DNA of 64,000 bases from the NCBI RefSeq assembly GCF_029784135.1, contig NC_073746.1, positions 146,386,556-146,450,555 on the forward strand, written 5' to 3'. This stretch comes from Toxorhynchites rutilus septentrionalis. Taxonomy: Eukaryota > Arthropoda > Insecta > Diptera > Culicidae. The translations under genes and the position numbers were made by a program. A model generated the notes under the pieces. The model was not told the origin of the DNA and searched no databases. It saw nothing but the letters and a program-made list of their open reading frames with translations. Shown here one piece after another: positions 35,800-46,760 of this stretch. Within the stretch, counting starts at the first letter, position 1. Each line of letters opens with the position of its first letter.

Positions 35800-36012
35800 A
35801 TGTCTGGACATGGTAAAGGAGGAAAAGTGAAGGGAAAGGCAAAATCCCGCTCGAACCGTGTTGATCTGGAGTTCCCCGCAAGGGTAGCTAGGCCGAGCGC
35901 GTTAGTACCAGTGCACCAGTCCACCTAGCCGGCGCTATATAGTTTCGGCCGCCGAAGTGATCGAGTTAGCTGGCAAAGCTGCTCGCGACGATAAGAAAAC
36001 CCGCATTCGGAA
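35800..36012 (+). pseudogene. H2A: histone H2A pseudogene, element 1, copy A
   Basis: The ATG at 35,800 opens MSGHGKGGKVKGKAKSRSNR and VDLEFP, a good H2A N-terminus. A deletion then joins FP directly to the RKG of the loop region (normally VGRIHRLL lies between) and shifts the frame. The nominal frame ends after 42 codons at 35,928. In the shifted frame ERV..APV.LA and the later EVIELAGKAARDDKKTRI are still legible, with two further stops. The 5' leader (AACACATCAACAAACCAACC) is preserved. The identical deletion is present in the copy at 61.35-61.56 kb. Nothing functional is expected beyond a tail-like 26-residue N-terminus. Confidence 0.92.
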
Positions 36013-36043
36013 CAGAACACATTCGGTTCGGTGGACATCAAGA

Positions 36044-36240
36044 CAACAGTTGGCCCCGGTTGGCCGCATTCACTGATTGCTCCGCAAGGGTAACTAGGCC
36101 GAACGGATTGGTGCCGGAGCACCAGTATACCTAACAGCGATTATAGAGTTTTGGCCGTCGGAGTGCTCGAGTTGGCTTGCAAAGCTGCTCACGACAATCA
36201 GAAAACACGCATCAAGAACAGAGCAGCTTCGGTTCGGCAA
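36044..36240 (+). pseudogene. H2A: histone H2A pseudogene, element 1, copy B (no N-terminus)
   Basis: Starts inside the gene and reads PVGRIH, stop, LLRKGN, stop, AERIGAGAPVYL. After a frameshift it continues VGVLELACKAAHDNQKTRIKN. Unlike copy A it retains the VGRIH segment, so it comes from a second H2A gene. It is joined to the end of copy A at about 36,044. Comparison with the longer element at 59.6-62.1 kb shows that the region between the two genes has been deleted here. Confidence 0.9.
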
Positions 36241-36430
36241 GGCAACAATTAGTTTCAGTGAGTGGCAAAGTCGCATTAAATGTAATTTACTGAACAATAT
36301 GTCACAAGCTGGATGGGAAGAAATTTTCCAACTGTGAAAGCTGTGGCGAGTGGCAAACGCAATAGCTAAACAGGAAGGTTTAACCGAACAAGATGGGAAT
36401 ATCGAGTGATAACAAAAACACAACACCAAA

Positions 36431-36446
36431 GGTTCTTTTGAGAACC
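36431..36446 (+). promoter_or_regulatory. histone 3' stem-loop, element 1
   Basis: GGTTCTTTTGAGAACC, a perfect six-pair stem with loop TTTG (canonical TTTC), is preceded by CACCAAA and followed by ATCAACA, as in histone mRNA ends. It is in the same orientation as the H2A remnants. The homologous site in element 2 has the canonical loop. Confidence 0.88.
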
Positions 36447-36674
36447 ATCAACATATTCATAAAGAGTAAACAGTAAACTAATCCATTTTTCAGGTAGATA
36501 GGTAGGTATTCACGTAGGAGAAGAAAATAAAACAATATATTTAAAATATATATATTTAACAAAAGCTGTCCCCTTTGTATAGTCCTACGTCACTCCGGTT
36601 ATGTCCCCGACATTACCCACCCGTCTTTTTTTCAAAAATTAATGCTTTATTCTGCAAAAATGATTACAAATTTA

Positions 36675-37200
36675 TTATTCAAAGCACTGCCCATCCCTAG
36701 TCACAACTTTTTCCCATCTATCAATTCACGGATCTCTTTGCGGAAATAATCGGCCCTTTCTTTTATGCCGTTGGAGCAGTTGTTGACGTGAAAAAACGGC
36801 GTTCGACGTCTCGTGGCTTCAATTCATACGGCACTCAATGTCCTATCTTTCGGATCCTTCCCATTGCTTTTAAATGGATATGGTTTGCTGAGATACACCA
36901 AGTGTATCTGCAAGTTCTTGTTGCGTTTGTGACGGATCTTGATCGAGTAAAGTCTCAAGTTCTTCATCTTCAAACTTTTTTGGCGGTCCGGAATGTTCTT
37001 CGTCTTCAAAGTCAAAATTACTGCTGTTAAACCGTGCAAATCACGTCTGACACGTTCGCTCAGTTGCAGCATGCACCATAAACTTCCATCAAAATACGAT
37101 GTCTTTCCGCAGCTTTTTTCTTCATATTGAAGTAATGAAGTAACACTCCTCGCAAAAACACTCTCGTTTGTACGAAATTCGTCATAATCGAAGTGGTAAA
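36675..37200 (-). pseudogene. mariner transposase pseudogene, centre deleted
   Basis: The minus strand reads, with several frameshifts, the N-terminal paired-like region of a mariner transposase: LLHYFNMKKKAAE..RILMEVYG, then KKFEDEELETLLDQDPSQTQ and QELADTLGVSQQTIS. It continues to VPYELKPRDVERRFF, then jumps to the extreme C-terminus (RELIDRWEKVVTRDGQCFE, stop at 36,675). The whole catalytic core, including all three acidic residues, is missing. The element can no longer encode transposase. Confidence 0.85.
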
Positions 37201-37204
37201 AAAA

Positions 37205-37950
37205 AGGATGTTGTTTACGCTTCATCTTTTTGACATATCGAGACACCTTCCCCCCTCTCTTAGGGTGGGCTATCATACAAACGTTTCTGTGGTGAATAGG
37301 CACTCCTCCCCCCTCTATAAGGGGGGGGGGGGCTGCCCCACAAATGAAACACAAATTTCTGCATTACTCGAGAATTAATCAAGCAAATGAAACCAAATTT
37401 GGCATGTGGAGGTTTAAAAGTGCAATAAATGCTTTTACGGTGATTAGACACTCCACCTTCCTCTATAACGGGTAGCTGCCATACAAATGAAAGACAAATT
37501 TCTGCATAACTCGAAAACTAATGAAGGAAATGAAGCCAAATTTGGCATGTGAAGATTTTAGGGGACACGAAACGTTTCTGTGGTGAATAAACACTCCTCC
37601 CCCCTCCGCAAGGGGAGAAGAGCGGAGGGGTCTGTCTTTGTCCCATCATATTTTCTGTATCAAACATTTATTTCAAGTAACGGAGAAACATGTTATTTGC
37701 AAGTGTTTGAAAAATCTTGAACGAGAATTGTGTCTGAAAATAATCTGATATTATAATGATGAGTTTTTGAAGAAGTAATAGGAATTTTATAGTAAATTGT
37801 AAATTCAACGGGGTCGATTAGAAAATCAATCAATGAACAGTTCTGCGATTGGACTCATGAACTTGCGCTTAGTGAGAAAACGTGAATGTTTGAAGGTATT
37901 GATAACAAGAAACAAATTCTAGGCGGGACGAAGTTTGCCGGGTCAGCTAG
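37205..37950 (+). mobile_element. Helitron-like nonautonomous element, 3' end CTAG
   Basis: Same repeat as at 2.5 kb in the opposite orientation. It has tandem blocks with G-rich tracts (12 Gs near 37,321) and ACAAATGAAACACAAATTTC. It ends GGCGGGACGAAGTTTGCCGG-GTCAGCTAG (37,950) followed by T. No coding sequence. Confidence 0.55.
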
Positions 37951-38962
37951 TATATTATATAAATGCTTACCAGTATTTGAGAGTCATGACATTTTCTGTT
38001 ATGTTATGTCTCATTTAATGTCATAAATCGGGATGACAAAACATGAGCTAAAAATCAATTTTGGGTGTACATTATATCGAAACATAATAAAGAACTCAGA
38101 AACATAGCTCATGCCACTTTATTATCATGCTGTTTGGGTAAAGTCAGTAAATGATTATGAAAACTGGAAGGTGAAGTCAACCTTTCTCATGATGTTTCCC
38201 TTCATACTGTTGAAAGAGGGTAAATAGATAAAATGACCGGTTGCTTGTTAAAAAAAACCTTTTCACTGTAACAGTGCCCTTCTTCCGATGTATGGTAGAC
38301 ATGTTGGTGGTTGTATGGACTATTCATATAATTTTTGCTACGAAGAAAAAAATGTTGGAAAAATGAATTTTTATTTTAAAAATATTCTATTCGGTCTAAT
38401 TTTTATATATTTTTTGTATTTTTTATGAAAGATTAAATTATTCCCTATATATCTTTCCCTGGCCAAAATTTTGAAGGTCCTGAAGTTTGGAAGTAGTCAC
38501 ATTTTATAATACATCCGTAAACAAACCATACATTTTTTTCTTACTTTGTAACTGTTGGTCCCAGCGACCAACACTTTCAAAACGAAATTTTATTGTCAGT
38601 TCACAGGGATCCCTCGGAAAGTTCAGTGTCGTCCCCAGGGACCGACGCGATTCCGTAGGATCCTTTGGTAGAGACATATGCTCATATGAATTAAACATTA
38701 TTCTTCCGTGTTTGATTATGAATATTTCATAAATTATAAACGCCAACAAATCGATAGGCCATTTCAAAAACCTTGAAAAAATATGTACAAAGTAATTTTT
38801 TGATAATATAAACAAGTGAAATGTTCATAACCAAAGACGAGTACTGTTGGAACATTCTAGGAATAGAATAAAAGCTGGTTAATTTTGTTTATTGGATTTG
38901 CTATCTAGCAGGCTAGAAAAAACTGAAAAAAATAATTTAAAAATCTCTCGCTATATTTTTGT
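37951..38962. other. unassigned DNA
   Basis: AT-rich, with no gene or transposon ends recognised. The 103-codon minus-strand frame at 38504-38815 is antisense to another frame and has no known motif. Confidence 0.3.
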
Positions 38963-39135
38963 TTAAGGTGAAGGTGGAAGCTAGCCATTGTAGTAGTATA
39001 GGTAAACCCTCGTGTAAAAATGGGGTAATAGTGTTTGTGAGAGAAGAGCAAAGCACACGTAAATAGATCAATTCACTTATCAGACTGTGTGGCGCTTCAT
39101 TGACACGAGTCTTTGAATACATTTGAAAAAAAACA

Positions 39136-42100
39136 GGAAGTGGGTTATATCTATGGTATAACCGCAAGGGTGACGTAGGACTCTCGTTGATATAGAGATC
39201 ATTTGTATGAAGTTGAATCTGAATTCATTCTGAATGAATGAATATTTGGAGAACTTCGAAAACGAGAGCGTTACGTTGGAGGCACAAGGTTTTATGCATC
39301 CAATATTGGATACGGAAATATCCTACTGATGGGGAAGAATAATCTTCAGAAGCTATCCTGTTGATTGCGATTGATTGAAAAACCACAAAACCAAATGTAT
39401 TTGGTCACAGTGTTACATGGATAGAAAACATTCAATTAAACTTTTTCACATGAATATATTTTGAAAATTCCCAGAGGAACTGGCAGATTATTTTCAGTAA
39501 CGATTAGTTATTTCCACATTTTCCTCGATACTGGAAGCCCACCAGTGGTTAATTCCAACTCGATAACCACCTGTTAATAGCACTTGATTGAAACATATTT
39601 GGTCACAGTGTTACATGGATAGAAAACATTCAATTAAATTCTTTCACATGAATATATTTTGAAAATTCCCAGAGGAACTGGCAGATTATTTTCAGTAACG
39701 ATTAGATATTTCCACATTTTCCTCGATACTGGAAGCCCACCAGTGGTTAATGCCAACTCGATAACCACCTGTTAATAGCACTTGATTGAAACATATTTGG
39801 TCACAGTGTTACATGGATAGAAAACATTCAATTAAACTCTTTCACATGAATATACTTTGAAAATTCCCAAAGGAACTGGCAGATTATTTTCAGTAACGAT
39901 TAGTTATTTCCACATTTTCCTCGATACTGGAAGCCCACCAGTGGTTAATACCAACTCGATAACCACCTGTTAATAGCACTTGATTGAAACATATTTGGTC
40001 ACAGTGTTACATGGATAGAAAACATTCAATTAAACTCTTTCACATGAATATATTTTGAAAATTCCCAAAGGAACTGGCAGATTATTTTCCAGCAATGATT
40101 AGATCTTTCCGGAACTTTCTCGATGCTGAATGGCATCCTAACGAAAAGAGTTCTGCGCGTGTATGTGTCGATCCTTCGCCGTCCACCTCCTCCAGCACGT
40201 TAGGCAACGATGTTGTCTTGTCGATGTCCTCACGAAAAATGAATGTGTCTCACCACCAGAATATCGCTTAAGTATGCTTTTTGTGTGTGATTAAATCGAG
40301 AGAAGGTGTGGTTTACAATGGCAATTTGGAAGGCAAACTAGAGGGGAATGAACTCTCTGAGCTCGGAACTTTCGGCGACTGAGCAATAATCGATTGCGGG
40401 CGCATACAATATTGGATACGGAAATATCCTACTGATGGGGAAGAATAATCTTCTGAAGCTATCCTGTTAATTGCGATTGATTGAAAAACCACAAAACCAA
40501 ATGTATTTGGTCACAGTGTTACATGGATAGAAAACATTCAATTAAACTCTTTCACATGAATATATTTTGAAAATTCCAAAGGAACTGGCAGATTATTTTC
40601 AGTAACGATTAGATATTCCCACATTTTCCTCGGTACTGGAAGCCCACCAGTGGTTAATGCCAACTCGATAACCACCTGTTAATAGCACTTGATTGAAACA
40701 TATTTGGTCACAGTGTAACATGGATAGAAAACATTCAATTAAACTCTTTCACATGAATATATTTTGAAAATTCCCAGAGGAACTGGCAGATTATTTTCAG
40801 TAACGATTAGTTATTTCCACATTTTCCTCGATACTGGAAGAAGCCCACCAGTGGTTAATGCCAACTCGATAACCACCTGTTAATAGCACTTGATTGAAAC
40901 ATATTTGGTCACAGTGTTACATGGATAGAAAACATTCAATTAAATTCTTTCACATGAATATATTTTGAAAATTCCCAAAGGAACTGGCAGATTATTTTCA
41001 GTAACGATTAGATATTTCCACATTTTCCTCGATACTGGAAGCCCACCAGTGGTTAATGCCAACTCGATAACCACCTGTTAATAGCACTTGATTGAAACAT
41101 ATTTGGTCACAGTGTAACATGGATAGAAAACATTCAATTAAACTCTTTCACATGAATATATTTTGAAAATTCCCAGAGGAACTGGCAGATTATTTTCAGT
41201 AACGATTAGATATTCCAACATTTTCCTCGATACTGGAAGCCCACCAGTGGTTAATACCAACTCGATAACCACCTGTTAATAGCACTTGGTTGAAACATAT
41301 TTGGTCACAGTGTAACATGGATAGAAAACATTCAATTAAACTCTTTCACATGAATATATTTTGAAAATTCCCAAAGGAACTGGCAGATTATTTTCCAGCA
41401 ATGATTAGATCTTTCCGGAACTTTCTCGATGCTGAATGGCATCCTAACGGAAAGAGTTCTGCGCGTGTATGTGTCGATCCTTCGCCGTCCACCTCCTCCA
41501 GCACGTTAGGCAACGATGTTGTCTTGTCGATGTCCTCACGAAAAATGAATGTGTCTCACCACCAGAATATCGCTTAAGTATGCTTTTTGTGTGTGATTGA
41601 ATCGAGAGAAGGTGTGGTTTACGATGGCAATTTGGAAGGCATACTAGAGGGGAATGAACTCTCTGAGCTCGGAACTTTCGGCGACTGAGCAATAATCGAT
41701 TGCGGGCGCATACAATATTGGATACGGAAATATCCTACTGATGTGGAAGAATAATCTTCTGAAGCTATCCTGTTAATTGCGATTGATTGAAAAACCACAA
41801 AACCAAATGTATTTGGTCACAGTGTTACATGGATAGAAAACATTCAATTAAACTCTTTCACATGAATATATTTTGAAAATTCCCAAAGGAACTGGCAGAT
41901 TATTTTCAGTAACGATTAGATATTTCCACATTTTCCTCGATACTGGAAGCCCACCAGTGGTTAATGCCAACTCGATAACCACCTGTTAATAGCACTTGAT
42001 TGAAACATATTTGGTCACAGTGTTACATGGATAGAAAACATTCAATTAAACTCTTTCACATGAATATATTTTGAAAATTCCCAAAGGAACTGGCAGATTA

Positions 42101-45100
42101 TTTTCAGTAACGATTAGATATTCCAACATTTTCCTCGATACTGGAAGCCCACCAGTGGTTAATACCAACTCGATAACCACCTGTTAATAGCACTTGGTTG
42201 AAACATATTTGGTCACAGTGTAACATGGATAGAAAACATTCAATTAAACTCTTTCACATGAATATATTTTGAAAATTCCCAAAGGAACTGGCAGATTATT
42301 TTCCAGCAATGATTAGATCTTTCCGGAACTTTCTCGATGCTGAATGGCATCCTAACGGAAAGAGTTCTGCGCGTGTATGTGTCGATCCTTCGCCGTCCAC
42401 CTCCTCCAGCACGTTAGGCAACGATGTTGTCTTGTCGATGTCCTCACGAAAAATGAATGTGTCTCACCACCAGAATATCGCTTAAGTATGCTTTTTGTGT
42501 GTGATTGAATCGAGAGAAGGTGTGGTTTACGATGGCAATTTGGAAGGCATACTAGAGGGGAATGAACTCTCTGAGCTCGGAACTTTCGGCGACTGAGCAA
42601 TAATCGATTGCGGGCGCATACAATATTGGATACGGAAATATCCTACTGATGTGGAAGAATAATCTTCTGAAGCTATCCTGTTAATTGCGATTGATTGAAA
42701 AACCACAAAACCAAATGTATTTGGTCACAGTGTTACATGGATAGAAAACATTCAATTAAACTCTTTCACATGAATATATTTTGAAAATTCCCAAAGGAAC
42801 TGGCAGATTATTTTCAGTAACGATTAGATATTTCCACATTTTCCTCGATACTGGAAGCCCACCAGTGGTTAATGCCAACTCGATAACCACCTGTTAATAG
42901 CACTTGATTGAAACATATTTGGTCACAGTGTAACATGGATAGAAAACGTTCAATTAAACTCTTTCACATGAATATATTTTGAAAATTCCCAGAGGAACTG
43001 GCAGATTATTTTCAGTAACGATTAGTTATTTCCACATTTTCCTCGATACTGGAAGAAGCCCACCAGTGGTTAATGCCAACTCGATAACCACCTGTTAATA
43101 GCACTTTATTGAAACATATTTGGTCACAGTGTTACATGGATAGAAAACATTCAATTAAATTCTTTCACATGAATATATTTTGAAAATTCCCAAAGGAACT
43201 GGCAGATTATTTTCAGTAACGATTAGATATTTCCACATTTTCCTCGATACTGGAAGCCCACCAGTGGTTAATGCCAACTCGATAACCACCTGTTAATAGC
43301 ACTTGGTTGAAACATATTTGGTCACACTGTAACATGGATAGAAAACATTCAATTAAACTCTTTCACATGAATATATTTTGAAAATTCCCAAAGGAACTGG
43401 CAGATTATTTTCCAGCAATGATTAGATCTTTCCGGAACTTTCTCGATGCTGAATGGCATCCTAACGGAAAGAGTTCTGCGCGTGTATGTGTCGATCCTTC
43501 GCCGTCCACCTCCTCCAGCACGTTAGGCAACGATGTTGTCTTGTCGATGTCCTCACGAAAAATGAATGTGTCTCACCACCAGAATATCGCTTAAGTATGC
43601 TTTTTGTGTGTGATTGAATCGAGAGAAGGTGTGGTTTACGATGGCAATTTGGAAGGCAAACTAGAGGGGAATGAACTCTCTGAGCTGGGAACTTTCGGCG
43701 ACTGAGCAATAATCGATTTCGGGCGCATACAATATTGGATACGGAAATATCCTACTGATGGGGAAGAATAATCTTCTGAAGCTATCCTGTTAATTGCGAT
43801 TGATTGAAAAGCCACAAAACCAAATGTATTTGGTCACAGTGTTACATGGATACAAAACATTCAATTAAACTCTTTCACATGAATATATTTTGAAAATTCC
43901 CAAAGGAACTGGCAGATTATTTTCAGTAACGATTAGATATTTCCACATTTTCCTCGATACTGGAAGCCTACCATTGGTTAATGCCAACTCGATAACCACC
44001 TGTTAATAGCACTTGATTGAAACATATTTGGTCACAGTGTAACATGGATAGAAAACATTCAATCAAACTCTTTCACATGAATATATTTTGAAAATTCCCA
44101 AAGGAACTGGCAGATTATTTTCAGTAACGATTAGATATTTCCACATTTTCCTCGATACTGGAAGCCCACCAGTGGTTAATGCCAACTCGATAACCACCTG
44201 TTAATAGCACTTGATTGAAACATATTTGGTCACAGTGTTACATGGATAGAAAACATTCAATTAAACTCTTTCACATGAATATATTTTGAAAATTCCCAAA
44301 GGAACTGGCAGATTATTTTAAGTAACGATTAGATATTTCCACATTTTCCTCGATACTGGAAGCCCACCAGTGGTTAATGCCAACTCGATAACCACCTGTT
44401 AATAGCACTTGATTGAAACATATTTGGTCACAGTGTAACATGGATAGAAAACATTCAATCAAACTCTTTCACATGAATATATTTTGAAAATTCCCAAAGG
44501 AACTGGCAGATTATTTTCAGTAACGATTAGATATTTCCACATTTTCCTCGATACTGGAAGCCCACCAGTGGTTAATGCCAACTCGATAACCACCTGTTAA
44601 TAGCACTTGATTGAAACATATTTGGTCACAGTGTTACATGGATAGAAAACATTCAATTAAACTCTTTCACATGAATATATTTTGAAAATTCCCAAAGGAA
44701 CTGGCAGATTATTTTAAGTAACGATTAGATATTTCCACATTTTCCTCGATACTGGAAGCCCACCAGTGGTTAATGCCAACTCGATAACAACCTGTTAATT
44801 GCACTTGATTGAAACATATTTGGTCACAGTGTAACATGGATAGAAAACATTCAATCAAACTCTTTCACATGAATATATTTTGAAAATTCCCAAAGGAACT
44901 GGCAGATTATTTTCAGTAACGATTAGATATTTCCACATTTTCCTCGATACTGGAAGCCCACCAGTGGTTAATGCCAACTCGATAACCACCTGTTAATAGC
45001 ACTTGATTGAAACATATTTGGTCACAGTGTTACATGGATAGAAAACATTCAATTAAACTCTTTCACATGAATATATTTTGAAAATTCCCAAAGGAACTGG

Positions 45101-45872
45101 CAGATTATTTTAAGTAACGATTAGATATTTCCACATTTTCCTCGATACTGGAAGCCCACCAGTGGTTAATGCCAACTCGATAACAACCTGTTAATTGCAC
45201 TTGATTGAAACATATTTGGTCACAGTGTAACATGGATAGAAAACATTCAATTAAACTCTTTCACATGAATATATTTTGAAAATTCCCAGAGGAACTGGCA
45301 GATTATTCTCAGTAACGATTAGATATTTCCACATTTTCCTCGATACTGGAAGCCCACCAGTGGTTAATGCCAACTCGATAACCACCTGTTAATAGCCGCG
45401 CGTGTATGTGTGTGTAGCAATGTCTTCCCAGGGAACCGTTTGTGGCATCACTCTCCTCCTGATAGATTCCCTTCTGGCCTATGGTGCACAAACAGGCTCT
45501 TGGTGACACCGTTCATCCGCGCTTTCATGATAAATAAAGAGCTTCACCGCAACAGCGACAACATGCTCCAATCGCTGTTCAATTAGAACTGAGTGGATTT
45601 CCGAGCGCCGCTCGCTTATATACCGATTGGTGATTTCAATAGCCTGTTTTGAAAGCAATTTTAAGACTATTGAAACAAGTTTTTGGATCAAAAAGTAACA
45701 AGTATATAACGCGTAGACATTTTATCTTTCGAATGAAGTGTTTATCATACCATTTCGTTCAGTTGTTTAGGAGCTATTAACGCTCAAAATCTCGGTCTCC
45801 GGCGTAACGCTTTCGTTTTCGAAACTTTGATTTTACACCCCGGTATAGAAATGAAAGACGTAGTCCTACGTC
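39136..45872 (+). mobile_element. GACGTAG-family element filled with satellite (6.7 kb)
   Basis: Left end GGAAGTGGGTTATATCTATG..AACCGCAAGGGTGACGTAGG, the same as at 27,896. Right end ...ATGAAAGACGTAGTCCTACGTC. Outside are AAAAAAAAC on the left (39,126-39,134, then one A) and AAAAAAC on the right (45,873-45,879), again an oligo-A target. Almost the whole interior is a tandem array. The last 460 bp before the right end (45,400-45,872) are unique and include a CGCTTATATACCG TATA-like motif (45,611-45,625). Confidence 0.8.
39285..45400 (+). repeat. 198-bp satellite array with higher-order structure, about two dozen monomers
   Basis: The marker TTGGTCACAGTGT recurs every 198 bp (39,401; 39,599; 39,797; 39,995 and so on). 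I count about 24 occurrences. Four longer units carry an extra spacer of roughly 310 bp (start ..AGAGTTCTGCGCGTGTATGT) at 40,151, 41,457, 42,365 and 43,474. Their spacings of 1,306, 908 and 1,109 bp equal a constant about 512 bp plus four, two and three monomers. From 43,829 to the end there are only monomers. The identical 82-codon minus-strand frames at 41,444, 42,352 and 43,461 are the spacer repeated, not a gene family. Confidence 0.95.
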
Positions 45873-46166
45873 AAAAAACAAATAACAATTCAATACTAAA
45901 GTAAAATGTATGAACGATATGTTCCGATGAACAATTGCAAATATAAATATATATAGAAGGTGCATTTGCATATGATTCTGATTATACGCGAGCGTAACAT
46001 GAGCAAATTTATAACACATGCGAATTGGGGCCCTTTTGGTATTAACAAGTTCTTCCGCATAGTAACTCGATGTTGATAATTCCTTAATATTTTCCTTCGT
46101 TGATCGTATTGTTTTCACATATTCACGTTGGAAAGCCTTAACCCTTCTCTTCGTTGGCCGAGGCAT
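45777..46166 (-). CDS. uncharacterised basic open frame in the TTAA element
   Basis: Starts MPRPTKRRVKAFQREYVKTI and continues ENIKELSTSSYYAEELVNTK. This lysine- and arginine-rich stretch of about 50 residues looks more protein-like than the hydrophobic, low-complexity remainder. The frame runs across the junction into the nested GACGTAG element (45,872), so its last 30 codons belong to another element. It could be the first exon of the TTAA element's own gene. I do not recognise it, and it may be spurious. Confidence 0.2.
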   Translation of the reverse strand: MPRPTKRRVKAFQREYVKTIRSTKENIKELSTSSYYAEELVNTKRAPIRMCYKFAHVTLAYNQNHMQMHLLYIFIFAIVHRNISFIHFTLVLNCYLFFDVGLRLSFLYRGVKSKFRKRKRYAGDRDFER

Positions 46167-46760
46167 TTAGATTGAATTTAATACTTTTCCGTTTACTGTT
46201 TTTGAAAGCATAGGCAGCCGTGGCAGTGTTCCGAGGTCTGCAATACAATTTTCTTACCCAATGTTAAAGTTTCTAAAACTTACATTATAGACCCATTAAA
46301 CGTAAAAATAATAATTGTATTGATATCAACACAATTTTATTCTATTGATTTTCATGACATGGGACGCTATGACTCCGGAATAACATTTTATTGAGTGGTT
46401 TTTATAACTGTTTCGATGATGTTGTTTGGCATCAGTGTCGAAAAAATAACGATGCTTCCACCAATACCAACAAAACCATTGCAGAAGATTGAAAAACGAA
46501 AATTTAACTTTCAGAGCACTTGCTCGAGTTTTCCGACGTTCTTCACTATACGGTGCGAAAGCAGATGAAAATTTAATATCTTGTGAGTAATCGATTAGAG
46601 TTTGGTTGATATTACTTGATGGGAAGTGTGCGAAAACGATCATTTTCTTCACACTGTTTCGCAAAATTATTGATTTTCGGGCGAGAGGTGAGGGAGAGAG
46701 ATGAAAGAAATGAGCGCCATTGTGGCAGCCATTTATGGCTAGCTTCCACCTTCACCTTAA

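Larger units (their letters stand above)
35068..36625 (+). mobile_element. GACGTAG-family element 1 carrying two dead H2A genes (1,558 bp)
   Basis: Left end GACGTAGGACTACGTCTAAC; right end ...TAGTCCTACGTCACTCCGGT..TGTCCCCGACATTACCCACC-CGTC. It is bounded by 8 Ts (35,060-35,067) and 7 Ts (36,626-36,632), so the target was an oligo-T run. The same two ends delimit the element at 59,618-62,081. Order inside: terminal block (to about 35,330), histone-type promoter region, H2A remnant 1, H2A remnant 2, histone stem-loop (36,431), right terminus. The GACGTAGGACT motif occurs near both ends in inverted orientation. No transposase is present. Confidence 0.85.
35036..37200 (-). mobile_element. mariner (DD34D-type) fossil split by a histone-carrying element
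   Basis: The coding remnant lies at 36,675-37,200 on the minus strand. Its 3' flank (CAAAAATTAATGCTTTATTC) is interrupted at an oligo-T run by the element 35,068-36,625. It resumes to the left as AAGTTTCTTCGTTTT with a mariner-like tip TAGGAGTACCGGTAAGTTTC at 35,036-35,055. The right tip was not recognised; the Helitron-like repeat begins there. Confidence 0.6.
38967..46756. mobile_element. TTAA-flanked element with 22-bp inverted ends, interrupted
   Basis: GGTGAAGGTGGAAGCTAGCC (continuing AT) at 38,967 is mirrored by GGCTAGCTTCCACCTTCACC ending at 46,756. TTAA lies immediately outside on both sides (38,963-38,966 and 46,757-46,760). Without the nested satellite element (39,136-45,872) it would be about 1.05 kb. 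A TTAA target fits piggyBac or Kolobok; the ends lack the CCC start of classical piggyBac. No complete transposase is visible. Confidence 0.75.

Noticed and set aside
35800..36446. Functional histone H2A gene
   Set aside because: The good N-terminus and stem-loop are tempting, but the frame ends after 42 codons, and the histone fold is deleted and frameshifted.
41444..43709. Three identical 82-codon minus-strand frames (MLSRRKFRAQRV..)
   Set aside because: They are the same spacer segment repeated in the satellite array. Their identity reflects recent duplication, and the homologous spacer at 28.4-28.8 kb does not keep the frame.
39285..45400. CRISPR-like appearance of regularly spaced repeats
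   Set aside because: The whole 198-bp unit repeats without unique spacers, in eukaryotic DNA.
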